A stretch of 64,000 nt of DNA from Polynucleobacter sp. MWH-Braz-FAM2G (lineage in GTDB: Bacteria; Pseudomonadota; Gammaproteobacteria; Burkholderiales; Burkholderiaceae): positions 248,001-312,000 of the forward strand of contig NZ_CP061300.1 in NCBI RefSeq assembly GCF_018687635.1, written 5' to 3'. Each line of letters opens with the position of its first letter. The first letter of the stretch is position 1. The notes beneath the pieces are model-generated. The model did not search any database, was not told where the DNA came from, and worked only from the letters and a program-made list of their open reading frames with translations. Both the position numbers and the translations under genes were made by a program. This document shows, piece by piece, positions 46,468-55,203 of the stretch.

Positions 46468-47418
46468 ATGAAAAAACTCCTCATTCTTTTAGCTTTAGTT
46501 GTCGTTGGCTGCACTTCAGGTCCCAGGCGACAGGATTATCAAGAGATGATGAGTGAGAAAGTCGAGTCCCCCTTCTTTTATGTTCCCCCCTTAAATCAAA
46601 AAGATTATGAAGAGCGTACGTGGATTTTGTTGGCTGAATCGAAGTCCAAGATCTGGTTTTATGACCCTTACACCTTAAGCGAGGATGAAGATGGAGTTAT
46701 TACTTTTGACGCATTGATAGCGCCAAGAGAAAAAAACAATCTTGCGCCATATAACCCAACAATCGTAGGTCCTTATCGCCAAAAAATCGATTGCTTTAGC
46801 AATCACCAGTGGTCAGAAACTCTATACACTCAGAATCTACTGGCACAGCGGCCTTTGATGGGAGACATCAAGTCAGTTAATGGCTCTGGATGGGTCAAGA
46901 TTGCACCTAAAACTGCCATGGCATATGTGCGCTCACGCTTATGCGGTCGGCAATTTATCGATGATGCAAACGTCAATTACTTTTTATTTCAGGAGGGTAC
47001 TTTGCCAGCCCCAATAGCCAGAAGGGCTCCCGCAGAAATCATTGATGAGAAACAAAACAAGCAACTGGTTAGTGCCAATAAGGTGATAGCAGAGGATGCA
47101 GTCACTGAGACGGCGAATGCCAAGCCACCAGTCTTTTATGAGGTCATTAATAACGAAGTCATCATCGTTGATTCCAAAAAAGATATACGTCAGCTACGAT
47201 TAAGTTCTTATTTGCTTAATAAAAACTTTACCAAGCAAGCGGATCTCATGTTTACAGCCAATTGCCTTGAAAATTCTTACTCCTTGACTGGTTCAGGGGT
47301 CAATCAAAAATCGAGCGGCTTGGTTGGAGCAAAAGATTCTTTTGCAGCTGTGGCATTTAATCGTGCCTGCGGCAATCATGGCGCTTATATGAAGATGCCT
47401 TCACGGAGTAAAAAGTGA
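46468..47418 (+). CDS. Putative lipoprotein of unknown function
   Basis: A 316-residue protein from the ATG at 46468; a longer frame starts inside folE and lacks support. A signal sequence MKKLLILLALVVVGC ends in the lipobox VVGC (cysteine 15). The mature part carries no family I recognise. Its first half, with WILLAESKSKIWFYDPYTL and KIDCFSNHQWSETLYTQ, resembles surface-adhesin-like small domains of unclear type. The stop overlaps the next gene by four bases. Confidence 0.7.
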   Translation: MKKLLILLALVVVGCTSGPRRQDYQEMMSEKVESPFFYVPPLNQKDYEERTWILLAESKSKIWFYDPYTLSEDEDGVITFDALIAPREKNNLAPYNPTIVGPYRQKIDCFSNHQWSETLYTQNLLAQRPLMGDIKSVNGSGWVKIAPKTAMAYVRSRLCGRQFIDDANVNYFLFQEGTLPAPIARRAPAEIIDEKQNKQLVSANKVIAEDAVTETANAKPPVFYEVINNEVIIVDSKKDIRQLRLSSYLLNKNFTKQADLMFTANCLENSYSLTGSGVNQKSSGLVGAKDSFAAVAFNRACGNHGAYMKMPSRSKK

Positions 47419-47642
47419 AGGCAGTTATTTCGAATTGTGTGATCATCTCATTCTTGTTGTTGATCGGAGCTGGTCTCATGGCTTGCGAGAGTATGCCAAC
47501 GCAGAATCAGGATTCTGCAAAAAATAATAAAGCGACCTACAACAAAGATTTAAAAGAGTGCAAAGAAGATTACCCAGAGTTGGGATCGGGTTTACATATT
47601 CGTCAGTGGATCAATTGCATGAACTTAAAGGGTTGGAAATAA
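47415..47642 (+). CDS. Small lipoprotein of unknown function
   Basis: A 75-residue protein with a hydrophobic leader and lipobox LMAC (cysteine 24). The mature part is about 50 residues, charged, with two cysteines: LKECKEDYPE and RQWINCMNLKGW. The pair could form a disulphide in the periplasm. It overlaps the end of the larger lipoprotein gene (ATGA-type), so the two are likely one unit. No function is known to me. Confidence 0.65.
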   Translation: MKAVISNCVIISFLLLIGAGLMACESMPTQNQDSAKNNKATYNKDLKECKEDYPELGSGLHIRQWINCMNLKGWK

Positions 47643-47666
47643 CGAGTCTTTGCGCTCGTATTTTTA

Positions 47667-47681
47667 TGAGAACAATTCTCA
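47667..47681. promoter_or_regulatory. Fur-like box upstream of the HiPIP gene
   Basis: The palindrome TGAGAACAATTCTCA agrees at 12 of 14 informative positions with the 7-1-7 Fur consensus TGATAATnATTATCA. It lies about 13 bp before a TATAAA -10-like box at 47694-47699, so it would cover the -35 region. Iron-dependent repression is an inference. The hairpin could alternatively be a weak terminator of the lipoprotein unit. Confidence 0.5.
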
Positions 47682-47708
47682 TCTATATTTCTTTATAAAT
47701 CATTAACT

Positions 47709-47778
47709 TACGCAGGTAGTGGCTTGATGAAATCTTCTCCACTATGATCACAACTAGCATTTAAGCCTGCGTATTTTT
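47709..47778 (+). other. Structured leader or small RNA candidate before the HiPIP gene
   Basis: TACGCAGG (47709-47716) pairs exactly with CCTGCGTA (47766-47773), and the adjoining TAGTGG (47717-47722) pairs with CCACTA (47739-47744), leaving a 21-nt bulge on the 3' side. The stem is followed by five Ts. It begins about where transcription from the TATAAA box would start. It may be a 5'-UTR attenuator or a short RNA. I cannot match it to a known riboswitch. Confidence 0.4.
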
Positions 47779-47824
47779 GTTGATGCGTTAATGCTTTATT
47801 TACTGTTTTATTTTTGGAGAATCC

Positions 47825-48133
47825 ATGAAAAATAGTCGTCGCCAATTTATGATTTTGTCTGCTGCTGGTGCCTGTACTTTGGCATTGAACGGTAAAGTTC
47901 AAGCGCAAGCAATGGTTGCAGAAACCGATCCACAAGCTGCTGCATTAGGCTACAAGGCAGATGCGTCTAAAGTAGATAAAGCGAAATACGCAAAATACGC
48001 TGCTGGCCAACAATGTGATAACTGCGCGTTGTATCAAGGCAAGCCAGGTTCTGCTTCTGGCGGTTGCTCTTTATTTGCTGGTAAGCAAGTTGCTGGTAAA
48101 GGTTGGTGTTCTGCATACGCTAAGAAGGCATAA
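47825..48133 (+). CDS. High-potential iron-sulfur protein (HiPIP)
   Basis: A 102-residue periplasmic electron carrier. The twin-arginine signal SRRQFMILSAAGACTLAL leads to a cleavage near residue 28. The four [4Fe-4S] ligands are C64, C67, C81 and C95 (CDNCALYQG, GGCSLF, GWCSAY), giving C-x2-C-x13-C-x13-C. HiPIPs shuttle electrons to reaction centres or oxidases. The gene stands alone between a structured leader and a clear terminator. Confidence 0.93.
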   Translation: MKNSRRQFMILSAAGACTLALNGKVQAQAMVAETDPQAAALGYKADASKVDKAKYAKYAAGQQCDNCALYQGKPGSASGGCSLFAGKQVAGKGWCSAYAKKA

Positions 48134-48152
48134 GCAACTTATCCGCGTAAAT

Positions 48153-48214
48153 CGAGTACTTCCGTACTCGGCGTCCAAGAAGACTGTACGGTGCGAGCCT
48201 GCAGTCTTTTTATT
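48153..48214 (+). terminator. Intrinsic terminator (tandem hairpins) after the HiPIP gene
   Basis: The main hairpin has arms AAGACTG (48180-48186) and CAGTCTT (48202-48208), followed by a T-rich run (TTTATTTT). A second perfect hairpin, CGAGTAC (48153-48159) with GTACTCG (48164-48170), stands just before it and lacks a T tract. The pair ends the monocistronic HiPIP mRNA. Confidence 0.85.
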
Positions 48215-48291
48215 TTGGATTGTTGTCACTCTTGAAGTTCATTATTCTTGTTTGGTGAATTAATCTTTCCAAGATAAACATTGAGATCTGC

Positions 48292-48834
48292 ATGAGGCAT
48301 ACATTTCGTTACTTGAAGAAGCACTACTCTTTCTATCTTGGAGGGGATCAGCCTCCCGTGAACTGGTTAGAGAGATTTCGCTCTTCTTTTGGCGCATTAA
48401 TTGGGTTAATGCTGGTTTTTGCTTTGGCGCAGTATATTGGCGAACTCAGCGGAGTTAATGAGTGGCTGATGGCCTCATTGGGGGCGAGCGCTCTGCTGGT
48501 GTTTGTTTTACCAGGTAGCCCGATGGCTCAACCGTGGGCTGTCATCGCAGGAAATACCCTATCGGCTCTCGTCGGAATTAGTTGTTTTCATCTGATTGGG
48601 CATCCATTGCTAGCACTACCCATGGCTGCCTCTGTATCAATCTTTGGAATGTTTATGCTGCGCTGCTTGCATCCGCCCGCAGCGGCTGTAGCTTTGATTG
48701 TGGTGCTAGGGGGTATAGGACATTACCGTTATGCCTTTTTCCCAGTAATGATCGACTCTATTTTGCTGATATTGGTGGGGGCGGCTTACGCTAATTTGAC
48801 AGGTAAGCGCTACCCCAATAGGCCCAGGAACTAG
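48292..48834 (+). CDS. HPP family integral membrane protein
   Basis: A 180-residue protein with four or five membrane helices. FGALIGLMLVFALAQYIGEL near residue 33, LMASLGASALLVFVLPGSPMAQPWAVIAGN near 57-87 and LRCLHPPAAAVALIVVLGG near 123-141 match the HPP domain, named from its His-Pro-Pro motif (present in LHPPAA). Some HPP proteins transport nitrite in chloroplasts; the bacterial substrate is unclear. Confidence 0.88.
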   Translation: MRHTFRYLKKHYSFYLGGDQPPVNWLERFRSSFGALIGLMLVFALAQYIGELSGVNEWLMASLGASALLVFVLPGSPMAQPWAVIAGNTLSALVGISCFHLIGHPLLALPMAASVSIFGMFMLRCLHPPAAAVALIVVLGGIGHYRYAFFPVMIDSILLILVGAAYANLTGKRYPNRPRN

Positions 48835-48846
48835 TTCGCTTGGTTT

Positions 48847-48987
48847 TTACTTAATTTTGCTTGCGGCAATGGAAGCAATGCAGTCTTTAATGGTGTAGTT
48901 CTGGTATTTCCCAGCATTTTCCTTGCGAACGGATTGACTGCATTCAGTTACTGAGTTGCGTAGCTTGATGTGGGGGATATTGCCCAT
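48847..48987 (-). CDS. 46-residue protein of unknown function
   Basis: A small minus-strand ORF: MGNIPHIKLRNSVTECSQSV at the start, AASKIK at the end, cysteines at 16 and 36. It has a strong AAGGAG ribosome site eight bases upstream of the ATG, which sets it apart from random ORFs. It is convergent with the HPP-family gene and divergent from manC. I do not recognise the family, and expression is inferred only from the ribosome site. Confidence 0.6.
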   Translation of the reverse strand: MGNIPHIKLRNSVTECSQSVRKENAGKYQNYTIKDCIASIAASKIK

Positions 48988-49028
48988 TTTGAAGACTCCT
49001 TAAAGATTATTTTAGTTTTAACAACAAC

Positions 49029-49050
49029 GGGGCTTATTTTGAGCCCCTTT
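49029..49050 (+). terminator. Possible intrinsic terminator upstream of manC
   Basis: Arms GGGGCT (49029-49034) and AGCCCC (49042-49047) with a 7-nt loop are followed by TTTGAATTTT. On the plus strand it could stop read-through from the HPP-family gene before the glycan locus. The short T tract makes the call moderate. Confidence 0.6.
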
Positions 49051-49148
49051 GAATTTTAATAAATTCTGAAGCTTTGCTAAAGAGTGGCAATAAACCCTTT
49101 AAAATCAGCTTTTCTTCATAAAAAGCATAAAAAGTGCTTTGACCCTAC

Positions 49149-50624
49149 ATGGCATTAGTGATTCCAGTCATTTTGTGCGGCGGCTCCGGAACGAGGCTTT
49201 GGCCTTTATCTCGTGCAGGTTTTCCTAAGCAATTTTTAGTGCTCTCAGGGGATGACAGTAAACAGAGTCTTTTCCAGCAAGCGGTTGAGCGGCTCAATTC
49301 GTTAAAGAGCTCGGAAATTACTATCGGCAATACCCTCGTGGTTACCAATGAAGAACATCGCTTTTTAGTATTGGATCAGTTACGTGAATTGCAATACATC
49401 GATGCTCGCTTATTACTAGAGCCAGTGGGGCGGAATACTGCGCCTGCCTTAACGATGGCTGCCTTGTGTGCCCAAGAGATCGGTGATGATCAGGATCCTA
49501 TTCTGGTGATTTCACCGGCGGATCAGACCATTCAAAATACAGCAGCCTTTACAAAGGCACTAAGTGACTGTATCCATACGGTAGAGACTGCCAACAATAT
49601 GGTTGCCATTTTGGGGATTACACCAACAGCTCCAGAAACCGGATATGGCTATATTCAGCGCGCTGGTGAAAAAGACCAAAATAATGCATTTAAGGTGAAC
49701 CGTTTTGTTGAGAAGCCTGACGGTAAAACTGCCCAAGACTATATAGCGCTGGGCACTTACCTTTGGAATAGTGGCATGTTTGTTCTTAGAGCAAGTACTT
49801 GGTTAGCGGCTTTAAAAGAGTTTCGTGCTGACATCTTCGAGGCATCCCAAAAAGCATGGGCAGTTAGGTCGGATGACGATACTGGGGGCTCTAACTTTGT
49901 TCGCCCTGGGAAATCAGAATTTGAAAGCATCCCTAGTGAATCGATTGACTACGCAGTCATTGAGAAGTGTCCTGGATCCAATTTTCCTATCAAGATGATA
50001 GAACTTAATGCTGGTTGGAATGATCTGGGCGCATGGGATGCGGTATGGCAGGTGGGGCGGCAAGATCAAGATGGAAACGTCACCACCGGTGACGCATTAT
50101 TAACTAATACTAAAAACTCATTGGTGCATGCTAATAGTCGATTAGTCAGTGCCGTCGGGGTTGAGGATTTAGTCATTGTTGAAACGGCTGACGCAGTTCT
50201 GGTAGCCAATAGAAGCAATAGCCAAGATGTCAAAAATATTGTGACCCAGCTAGAAGCGCAAGGACGTGCGGAGAAAAACCTCCACCGAAAAGTATCTCGG
50301 CCATGGGGTTGGTATGACAGCGTAGATGAGGGCGAACGTTTTAAAGTGAAGCGTATTCAAGTCAAGCCAGGGGCGAGTCTTTCCTTGCAAATGCACCATC
50401 ACCGTGCTGAGCACTGGATTGTAGTGAAGGGGGTTGCGGAAATTACCAATGGCGATCAGGTCATCACCTTGAAAGAGAATCAAAGCACTTACATTCCGCA
50501 AGGCCAAATCCATCGTTTAGCCAACCCTGGCTCAGAGCCTTTGGAGATTATTGAAGTTCAATCGGGTAGCTATTTAGGTGAAGACGATATTGTGCGATTC
50601 GAAGATACCTATGGTAGAAGTTAG
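49149..50624 (+). CDS. manC: Mannose-1-phosphate guanylyltransferase / mannose-6-phosphate isomerase
   Basis: A 491-residue bifunctional enzyme. The guanylyltransferase domain opens PVILCGGSGTRLWPLSRAGF near residue 5 with PKQFL after it. LEPVGRNTAPALTMAAL and VEKPDGKTAQDYI follow. The C-terminal cupin isomerase domain has RPWGWYDSVDEGERFKVKRI near 380 and MHHHRAEHWIVVKGVAEI near 415-432. It makes GDP-mannose, the precursor for GDP-fucose, and heads the manC-gmd-fcl set. Confidence 0.95.
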   Translation: MALVIPVILCGGSGTRLWPLSRAGFPKQFLVLSGDDSKQSLFQQAVERLNSLKSSEITIGNTLVVTNEEHRFLVLDQLRELQYIDARLLLEPVGRNTAPALTMAALCAQEIGDDQDPILVISPADQTIQNTAAFTKALSDCIHTVETANNMVAILGITPTAPETGYGYIQRAGEKDQNNAFKVNRFVEKPDGKTAQDYIALGTYLWNSGMFVLRASTWLAALKEFRADIFEASQKAWAVRSDDDTGGSNFVRPGKSEFESIPSESIDYAVIEKCPGSNFPIKMIELNAGWNDLGAWDAVWQVGRQDQDGNVTTGDALLTNTKNSLVHANSRLVSAVGVEDLVIVETADAVLVANRSNSQDVKNIVTQLEAQGRAEKNLHRKVSRPWGWYDSVDEGERFKVKRIQVKPGASLSLQMHHHRAEHWIVVKGVAEITNGDQVITLKENQSTYIPQGQIHRLANPGSEPLEIIEVQSGSYLGEDDIVRFEDTYGRS

Positions 50625-50660
50625 AATTATTTATTAAATTCAGAAGAAATATTTAAGCAA

Positions 50661-51803
50661 ATGGAAACATTGAGCATGAGCAAGCAAAAAGTCGCCCTGA
50701 TTACTGGGATCACGGGCCAAGATGGTTCTTATCTGGCTGAGTTTCTGTTAGATAAGGGTTACATTGTTCACGGCATTAAACGCCGTGCTTCATCTTTTAA
50801 TACCGATCGGATTGATCACATTTTCCAGGATCCCCATGTAAATCACCCTAATTTGATCTTGCATTATGGCGATTTAACAGATACCAGTAATCTGGTGCGC
50901 ATTATTCAGGAATCTCAGCCTGATGAAATTTACAACTTAGGCGCACAATCGCATGTAGCAGTGTCATTTGAGTCCCCCGAGTACACGGCGGATGTTGATG
51001 CTATCGGCCCTTTACGATTATTGGAAGCCATTCGTATTTTGGGCTTGGAAAAGAAAACCCGTTTTTATCAAGCTTCCACCTCTGAGTTGTATGGCTTAGT
51101 CCAAGAAATTCCACAAAAGGAAACTACGCCGTTCTATCCACGCAGTCCCTATGCAGTAGCAAAGATGTACGCCTATTGGATTACGGTGAACTATCGTGAA
51201 GCTTATGGCATCTACGCATGTAATGGCATTTTGTTTAATCATGAATCAAAGCGTCGCGGTGAAACTTTTGTTACCCGTAAAGTGACGCGTGGATTAGCCA
51301 ATATTGCGCAAGGCTTAGAGAAGTGTCTGTACATGGGCAATATAGATGCTTTGCGTGACTGGGGTCATGCCAAAGATTATGTGCGCATGCAGTGGTTGAT
51401 GTTGCAGCAAGAGCAGCCTGAAGATTTTGTGATTGCCACAGGAGTGCAGTTTACCGTCCGTGAATTTATTATTCGCAGTGCTAAGCAACTGGGCATTACC
51501 CTCAAGTTTGAAGGTGTGGCTGAAAATGAAAAAGCAATCGTTGCATCGATTGAGGGTGATCAGGCGCCTGCATTGAAGGTGGGGGATGTGATTGTGCAGA
51601 TTGATCCACGCTATTACCGTCCAACTGAAGTAGAGACTCTTCTTGGCGACCCCTCTAAAGCAAAAGCGAAACTGGGTTGGGTGCCAGAAATTACACTCGA
51701 TCAAATGATCATTGAAATGGTAGCGAATGATCTTGATCAAGCCAAGCAACATGCCTTATTGACTAAGCATGGATTTTCAGTAGCAGTTGGCACTGAGAAA
51801 TAA
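50661..51803 (+). CDS. gmd: GDP-mannose 4,6-dehydratase
   Basis: A 380-residue SDR. The NADP motif [16 protein letters not shown] is near residue 16, [19 protein letters not shown] after it, [12 protein letters not shown] near 95, and the catalytic [11 protein letters not shown] and [12 protein letters not shown] around 138-175. It converts GDP-mannose to the 4-keto-6-deoxy sugar. An ATG at 50676 (MSKQKV) is an alternative start that drops five residues. Confidence 0.96.
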   Translation: METLSMSKQKVALITGITGQDGSYLAEFLLDKGYIVHGIKRRASSFNTDRIDHIFQDPHVNHPNLILHYGDLTDTSNLVRIIQESQPDEIYNLGAQSHVAVSFESPEYTADVDAIGPLRLLEAIRILGLEKKTRFYQASTSELYGLVQEIPQKETTPFYPRSPYAVAKMYAYWITVNYREAYGIYACNGILFNHESKRRGETFVTRKVTRGLANIAQGLEKCLYMGNIDALRDWGHAKDYVRMQWLMLQQEQPEDFVIATGVQFTVREFIIRSAKQLGITLKFEGVAENEKAIVASIEGDQAPALKVGDVIVQIDPRYYRPTEVETLLGDPSKAKAKLGWVPEITLDQMIIEMVANDLDQAKQHALLTKHGFSVAVGTEK

Positions 51804-51824
51804 CTCCTTATCTAAGAAACTTGA

Positions 51825-52802
51825 ATGAATTCAGATTTGAATCAGAAAATCTATGTAGCGGGTCATCGGGGGATGGCAGGGTCTGCCATCGTTCGCAACT
51901 TAGTGGCTCAGGGTTATCAAAATATTATTGGCCGCACGCATACCGAATTGGATTTAACGAATCAAGCGGCAGTAGCTCACTTCTTTAGCGAACAAAGACC
52001 AGATCAAGTGTATCTAGCAGCCGCCAAAGTAGGTGGGATCCATGCAAACAATACCTTTCCTGCAGAATTTATTTATAGTAACTTAATGGTGCAGAACAAT
52101 GTCATTCATCAAGCTTTTGAGAGTGGCGTTAAAAAGCTTTTATTCTTGGGTTCAAGTTGCATCTATCCCAAGCTTGCGCCGCAACCAATGGCAGAAAATG
52201 CTCTTCTCACTGGTAAGTTAGAGTCAACGAATGAGCCGTACGCCATCGCAAAAATTGCGGGTATTAAATTGTGTGAAAGCTATAACCGTCAATATGGTGA
52301 ATCACATGGCATAGACTACCGCTCCGTCATGCCAACCAATCTTTATGGCCCTGGGGATAATTATCATCCTGAGAATAGCCATGTAATTCCTGCGTTGATT
52401 AGAAGATTTCACGAGGCTAAAGTAAATGAGGCTTCCGAGGTAGTAATTTGGGGAACGGGTACCCCCAAAAGAGAATTTTTATACGTAGATGACATGGCTG
52501 CCGCATCCGTCTTCGTGATGAATTTGCCAAAATCAACTTATGACGAAAATATCGAGCCGATGGAAAGTCATATTAATGTGGGCTACGGAAGTGATATTAC
52601 TATTTTGGAATTAGCCCATGCTGTAGCAAGGGTAGTTGGGTATGCGGGCAAGATTACAACCGATCCAAGTAAGCCTGATGGCACCCCTAGAAAGCAAATG
52701 GACTCGAGTAAATTAAATGATCTTGGTTGGCAGGCCCAGTACGATTTGGGTACAGGGCTTGTGCTTGCGTACGCTGATTTTCAGAAGAATTATGGCGTAT
52801 AA
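51825..52802 (+). CDS. fcl: GDP-L-fucose synthase
   Basis: A 325-residue epimerase/reductase. [16 protein letters not shown] near residue 11, [20 protein letters not shown] near 65-84, the [16 protein letters not shown] segment, and the Tyr-x3-Lys in [16 protein letters not shown] near 137 are conserved. It makes GDP-L-fucose, which the GT10-like enzyme at 6995-7939 would use. It ends 11 bp before the first O-antigen polymerase-like gene. Confidence 0.96.
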   Translation: MNSDLNQKIYVAGHRGMAGSAIVRNLVAQGYQNIIGRTHTELDLTNQAAVAHFFSEQRPDQVYLAAAKVGGIHANNTFPAEFIYSNLMVQNNVIHQAFESGVKKLLFLGSSCIYPKLAPQPMAENALLTGKLESTNEPYAIAKIAGIKLCESYNRQYGESHGIDYRSVMPTNLYGPGDNYHPENSHVIPALIRRFHEAKVNEASEVVIWGTGTPKREFLYVDDMAAASVFVMNLPKSTYDENIEPMESHINVGYGSDITILELAHAVARVVGYAGKITTDPSKPDGTPRKQMDSSKLNDLGWQAQYDLGTGLVLAYADFQKNYGV

Positions 52803-52813
52803 ATATTGACCCA

Positions 52814-54214
52814 ATGACGCTATCGATTACTCAATCATCTGTCCGTGTATCAAACCTGCCTGATTGGGTGATTCGTTTGCAATGTGCGGCTTTTGTGCTG
52901 CTCTATGCTGTTTGGATTCTTCCGGAGATTGTTGGCTTTCGTAATGTGGCCCTAGTTGTTGGGGCTTGTACAGGGATCTATTCGATTTGGCACTATCGTC
53001 AGCTGGTTTTGCAAGTGCGGGCTTTACCTCTTTACTGTATTGCAGCTCTATTTGTTTGGGCCAGTTTTCATTTAGTCTTTTTGAGTCAGAATCCTGAGCT
53101 CTCCAAGATGGAATATGTACGTATTTGGAAATATACCGCTTTGGGGGCCGTGATGGCGGCAGGCTTGGGGCTATCTTTAATACGAGCCGATCCAAAGGAT
53201 TATTGGCGTGTCATCTATTTTGGTTTGTGTGCACCAGTTCTCATTTATTTATTTAAGTTTGGCGTCTCAAAGATTGGTCTCGGCTTGGGATTGGATGTCC
53301 CCGCAGCAATTCGGGTGTATGAGGTATCGCAACCTTTTTATGTTCCTAAAACTGATTATGTAGCGTTTTGTTTGCCTGCGCTTTCAGTGGCGCTGGGACG
53401 TTTACTTGCTTTGTCCCATCTTCATACCCGCTGGCGCTCTCAGAATTTTTTCGACTTGTTGATTCAAATTTTCATTAGCGTCTCAACACTATTTCTATTT
53501 ACAGCGCAGAATATTAAAAATGGTTTTGCTTATGCTGTCTTACTGATCATCATTTTTACCGTATTTTTATTCTTTGAATCAAGAGCTAAGCTGAGTTGGC
53601 AGAAGCTTTCAGTCATACTGTTGGTCATCGCCATATTTGGCGGAGCCGCTAGTCTTCATTCGCAAAAGAATAGTTCTTGGAAAAATCTGATTGCCGATGC
53701 CAAGATTGGTGCGCAGTTAGATGTCTATCCGCAGTGGAAGTATGCGAGCGAACAAGGCTACCCTTTGAATGAGTTTGGTGTTCAAGTATCCCCCACCAAT
53801 TACGATCGTGTTGCCTGGGCAATTGCCGGCTTTCAATTATCGCTAGAACATCCCCTAGGGTATGGATTAATTGAGGATTCATTCGGTAAGTTAGCCAAGC
53901 TTCGTTGGCCTGAGGTTAGCCCGAATTTATCTCATAGTCACAGCGGTTGGTTGGATCTGATCTTGGCAGTTGGTTATCCTGGATTTGGACTGATTTTTTC
54001 TGCACTTCTACTGACCCTGTTCCATGCGAAATCAATCAAGGAGCCATGGGGGAGCTTTGTTTTTTGGGCTCTCCTATCAAATCTACTTTTATGGTGCACC
54101 ACTGAAGTATCGGCAACGGTGACATTTGCAACACTCATCTTTTGGATATGCTTAGGTAGTGGGCTGAGCCTGGTAAGGAACACATCGTTACTTGCGGCTG
54201 ATGAAATTGCATAA
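52814..54214 (+). CDS. O-antigen ligase/polymerase-like membrane protein (1)
   Basis: A 466-residue polytopic membrane protein with at least ten hydrophobic stretches. The long periplasmic loop between VAWAIAGFQLSLEHPLGYG and SHSHSGWLDLILAVGYPG near residues 338-392 carries the His-rich signature of the Wzy_C/WaaL group. It would polymerise O-units or ligate them to lipid A-core. Which one cannot be told, because a second such protein is encoded at 60673-61929. Confidence 0.78.
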   Translation: MTLSITQSSVRVSNLPDWVIRLQCAAFVLLYAVWILPEIVGFRNVALVVGACTGIYSIWHYRQLVLQVRALPLYCIAALFVWASFHLVFLSQNPELSKMEYVRIWKYTALGAVMAAGLGLSLIRADPKDYWRVIYFGLCAPVLIYLFKFGVSKIGLGLGLDVPAAIRVYEVSQPFYVPKTDYVAFCLPALSVALGRLLALSHLHTRWRSQNFFDLLIQIFISVSTLFLFTAQNIKNGFAYAVLLIIIFTVFLFFESRAKLSWQKLSVILLVIAIFGGAASLHSQKNSSWKNLIADAKIGAQLDVYPQWKYASEQGYPLNEFGVQVSPTNYDRVAWAIAGFQLSLEHPLGYGLIEDSFGKLAKLRWPEVSPNLSHSHSGWLDLILAVGYPGFGLIFSALLLTLFHAKSIKEPWGSFVFWALLSNLLLWCTTEVSATVTFATLIFWICLGSGLSLVRNTSLLAADEIA

Positions 54215-54231
54215 GTGAATGATTCGTTGAT

Positions 54232-55203
54232 ATGAGCCTGAAGATAAACTACATTTCCTACGTAGATCCAACGCGTCATCGGGGTGGCGGGGAAATGGTA
54301 GGCTTAGATATTATTCAGGCTGCTAAAGCTAGGGGACATACGGTTTCAATCACGTCCGTAAGACCGAGTATGCATACAGGGTTTGATCCTTCAGCTGATT
54401 TGGACTTGGTTGTTGATTTATTCAACTATCCAAGTACTTTAAAGAGTCTTGGTGCATGGCTAGATTTTACAAGTGCCTTTCGCGAACAAATCCTGCGTAG
54501 AAAAAAGTTTGTGCACTTAACAAATGCCTATTCCGATATCTGCAACGAACCATACTTACCTTGCTCGGGATTTGCCAAAACAGAATGCCCCTCTAAATCT
54601 GTTTTGAAAATTGCAAATAATCTAGCCCTTAAAGACTTTAGTGGAAAGTGTTTTTCTACTCGCTCAGAAATTAAAGATTTTTTTAGCCAGTCTAAACTCA
54701 ATATATTTGTATCGCCCATGCACCGTGATGTATCAATGGACATCTTGCATTTGGATAATGTCCCGCCCAGTTATATTTTGAAACCCACCGTTGATAAAAC
54801 TCGCTTTTTTAATCAGAATGGAGTGCGAGATATTGAGTATCTCTTTGTTGGGGTGATTGGAGAGGCAAAGGGTCTAGAGGAGATGCGTAAGCGCTTTTCA
54901 GGTAGCGATATTCATTTTGCTGGCAAGTTATTTCCTGGGGCCAAGCTTGATTTTGGGACGTATCATGGTGCAGTCACTTATGATGAAGTTCCTAAGTTGA
55001 TGAATAGAGCAAAGAACTTTGTGTTTTTGCCGCGCTGGCCTGAGCCTCAAGGTAGGGTGGTGATCGAAGCAGCTTTATGTGGCTGTAATTTAATTGTGAA
55101 TGAGCGCGTAGGTGCTTGTTCATTTCCGTTTGATATTAGCAATCCACAAAATTTTGATAATCCTACCCAAGAGTTTTGGGATGAAATAGAGAAAGTATTA
55201 TGA
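54232..55203 (+). CDS. Glycosyltransferase family 4-like protein
   Basis: A 323-residue protein with a GT4 N-terminus (KINYISYVDPTRHRGGGEMVGLD). The C-terminal nucleotide-sugar domain shows YLFVGVIGEAKGLEEM, FHFAGKLF-like sequence and FLPRWPEPQGRVVIEAALCGCNLIVNERVG near residues 264-294, including the E-x7-E pattern. Donor unknown. Its stop overlaps the next ATG. Confidence 0.8.
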   Translation: MSLKINYISYVDPTRHRGGGEMVGLDIIQAAKARGHTVSITSVRPSMHTGFDPSADLDLVVDLFNYPSTLKSLGAWLDFTSAFREQILRRKKFVHLTNAYSDICNEPYLPCSGFAKTECPSKSVLKIANNLALKDFSGKCFSTRSEIKDFFSQSKLNIFVSPMHRDVSMDILHLDNVPPSYILKPTVDKTRFFNQNGVRDIEYLFVGVIGEAKGLEEMRKRFSGSDIHFAGKLFPGAKLDFGTYHGAVTYDEVPKLMNRAKNFVFLPRWPEPQGRVVIEAALCGCNLIVNERVGACSFPFDISNPQNFDNPTQEFWDEIEKVL

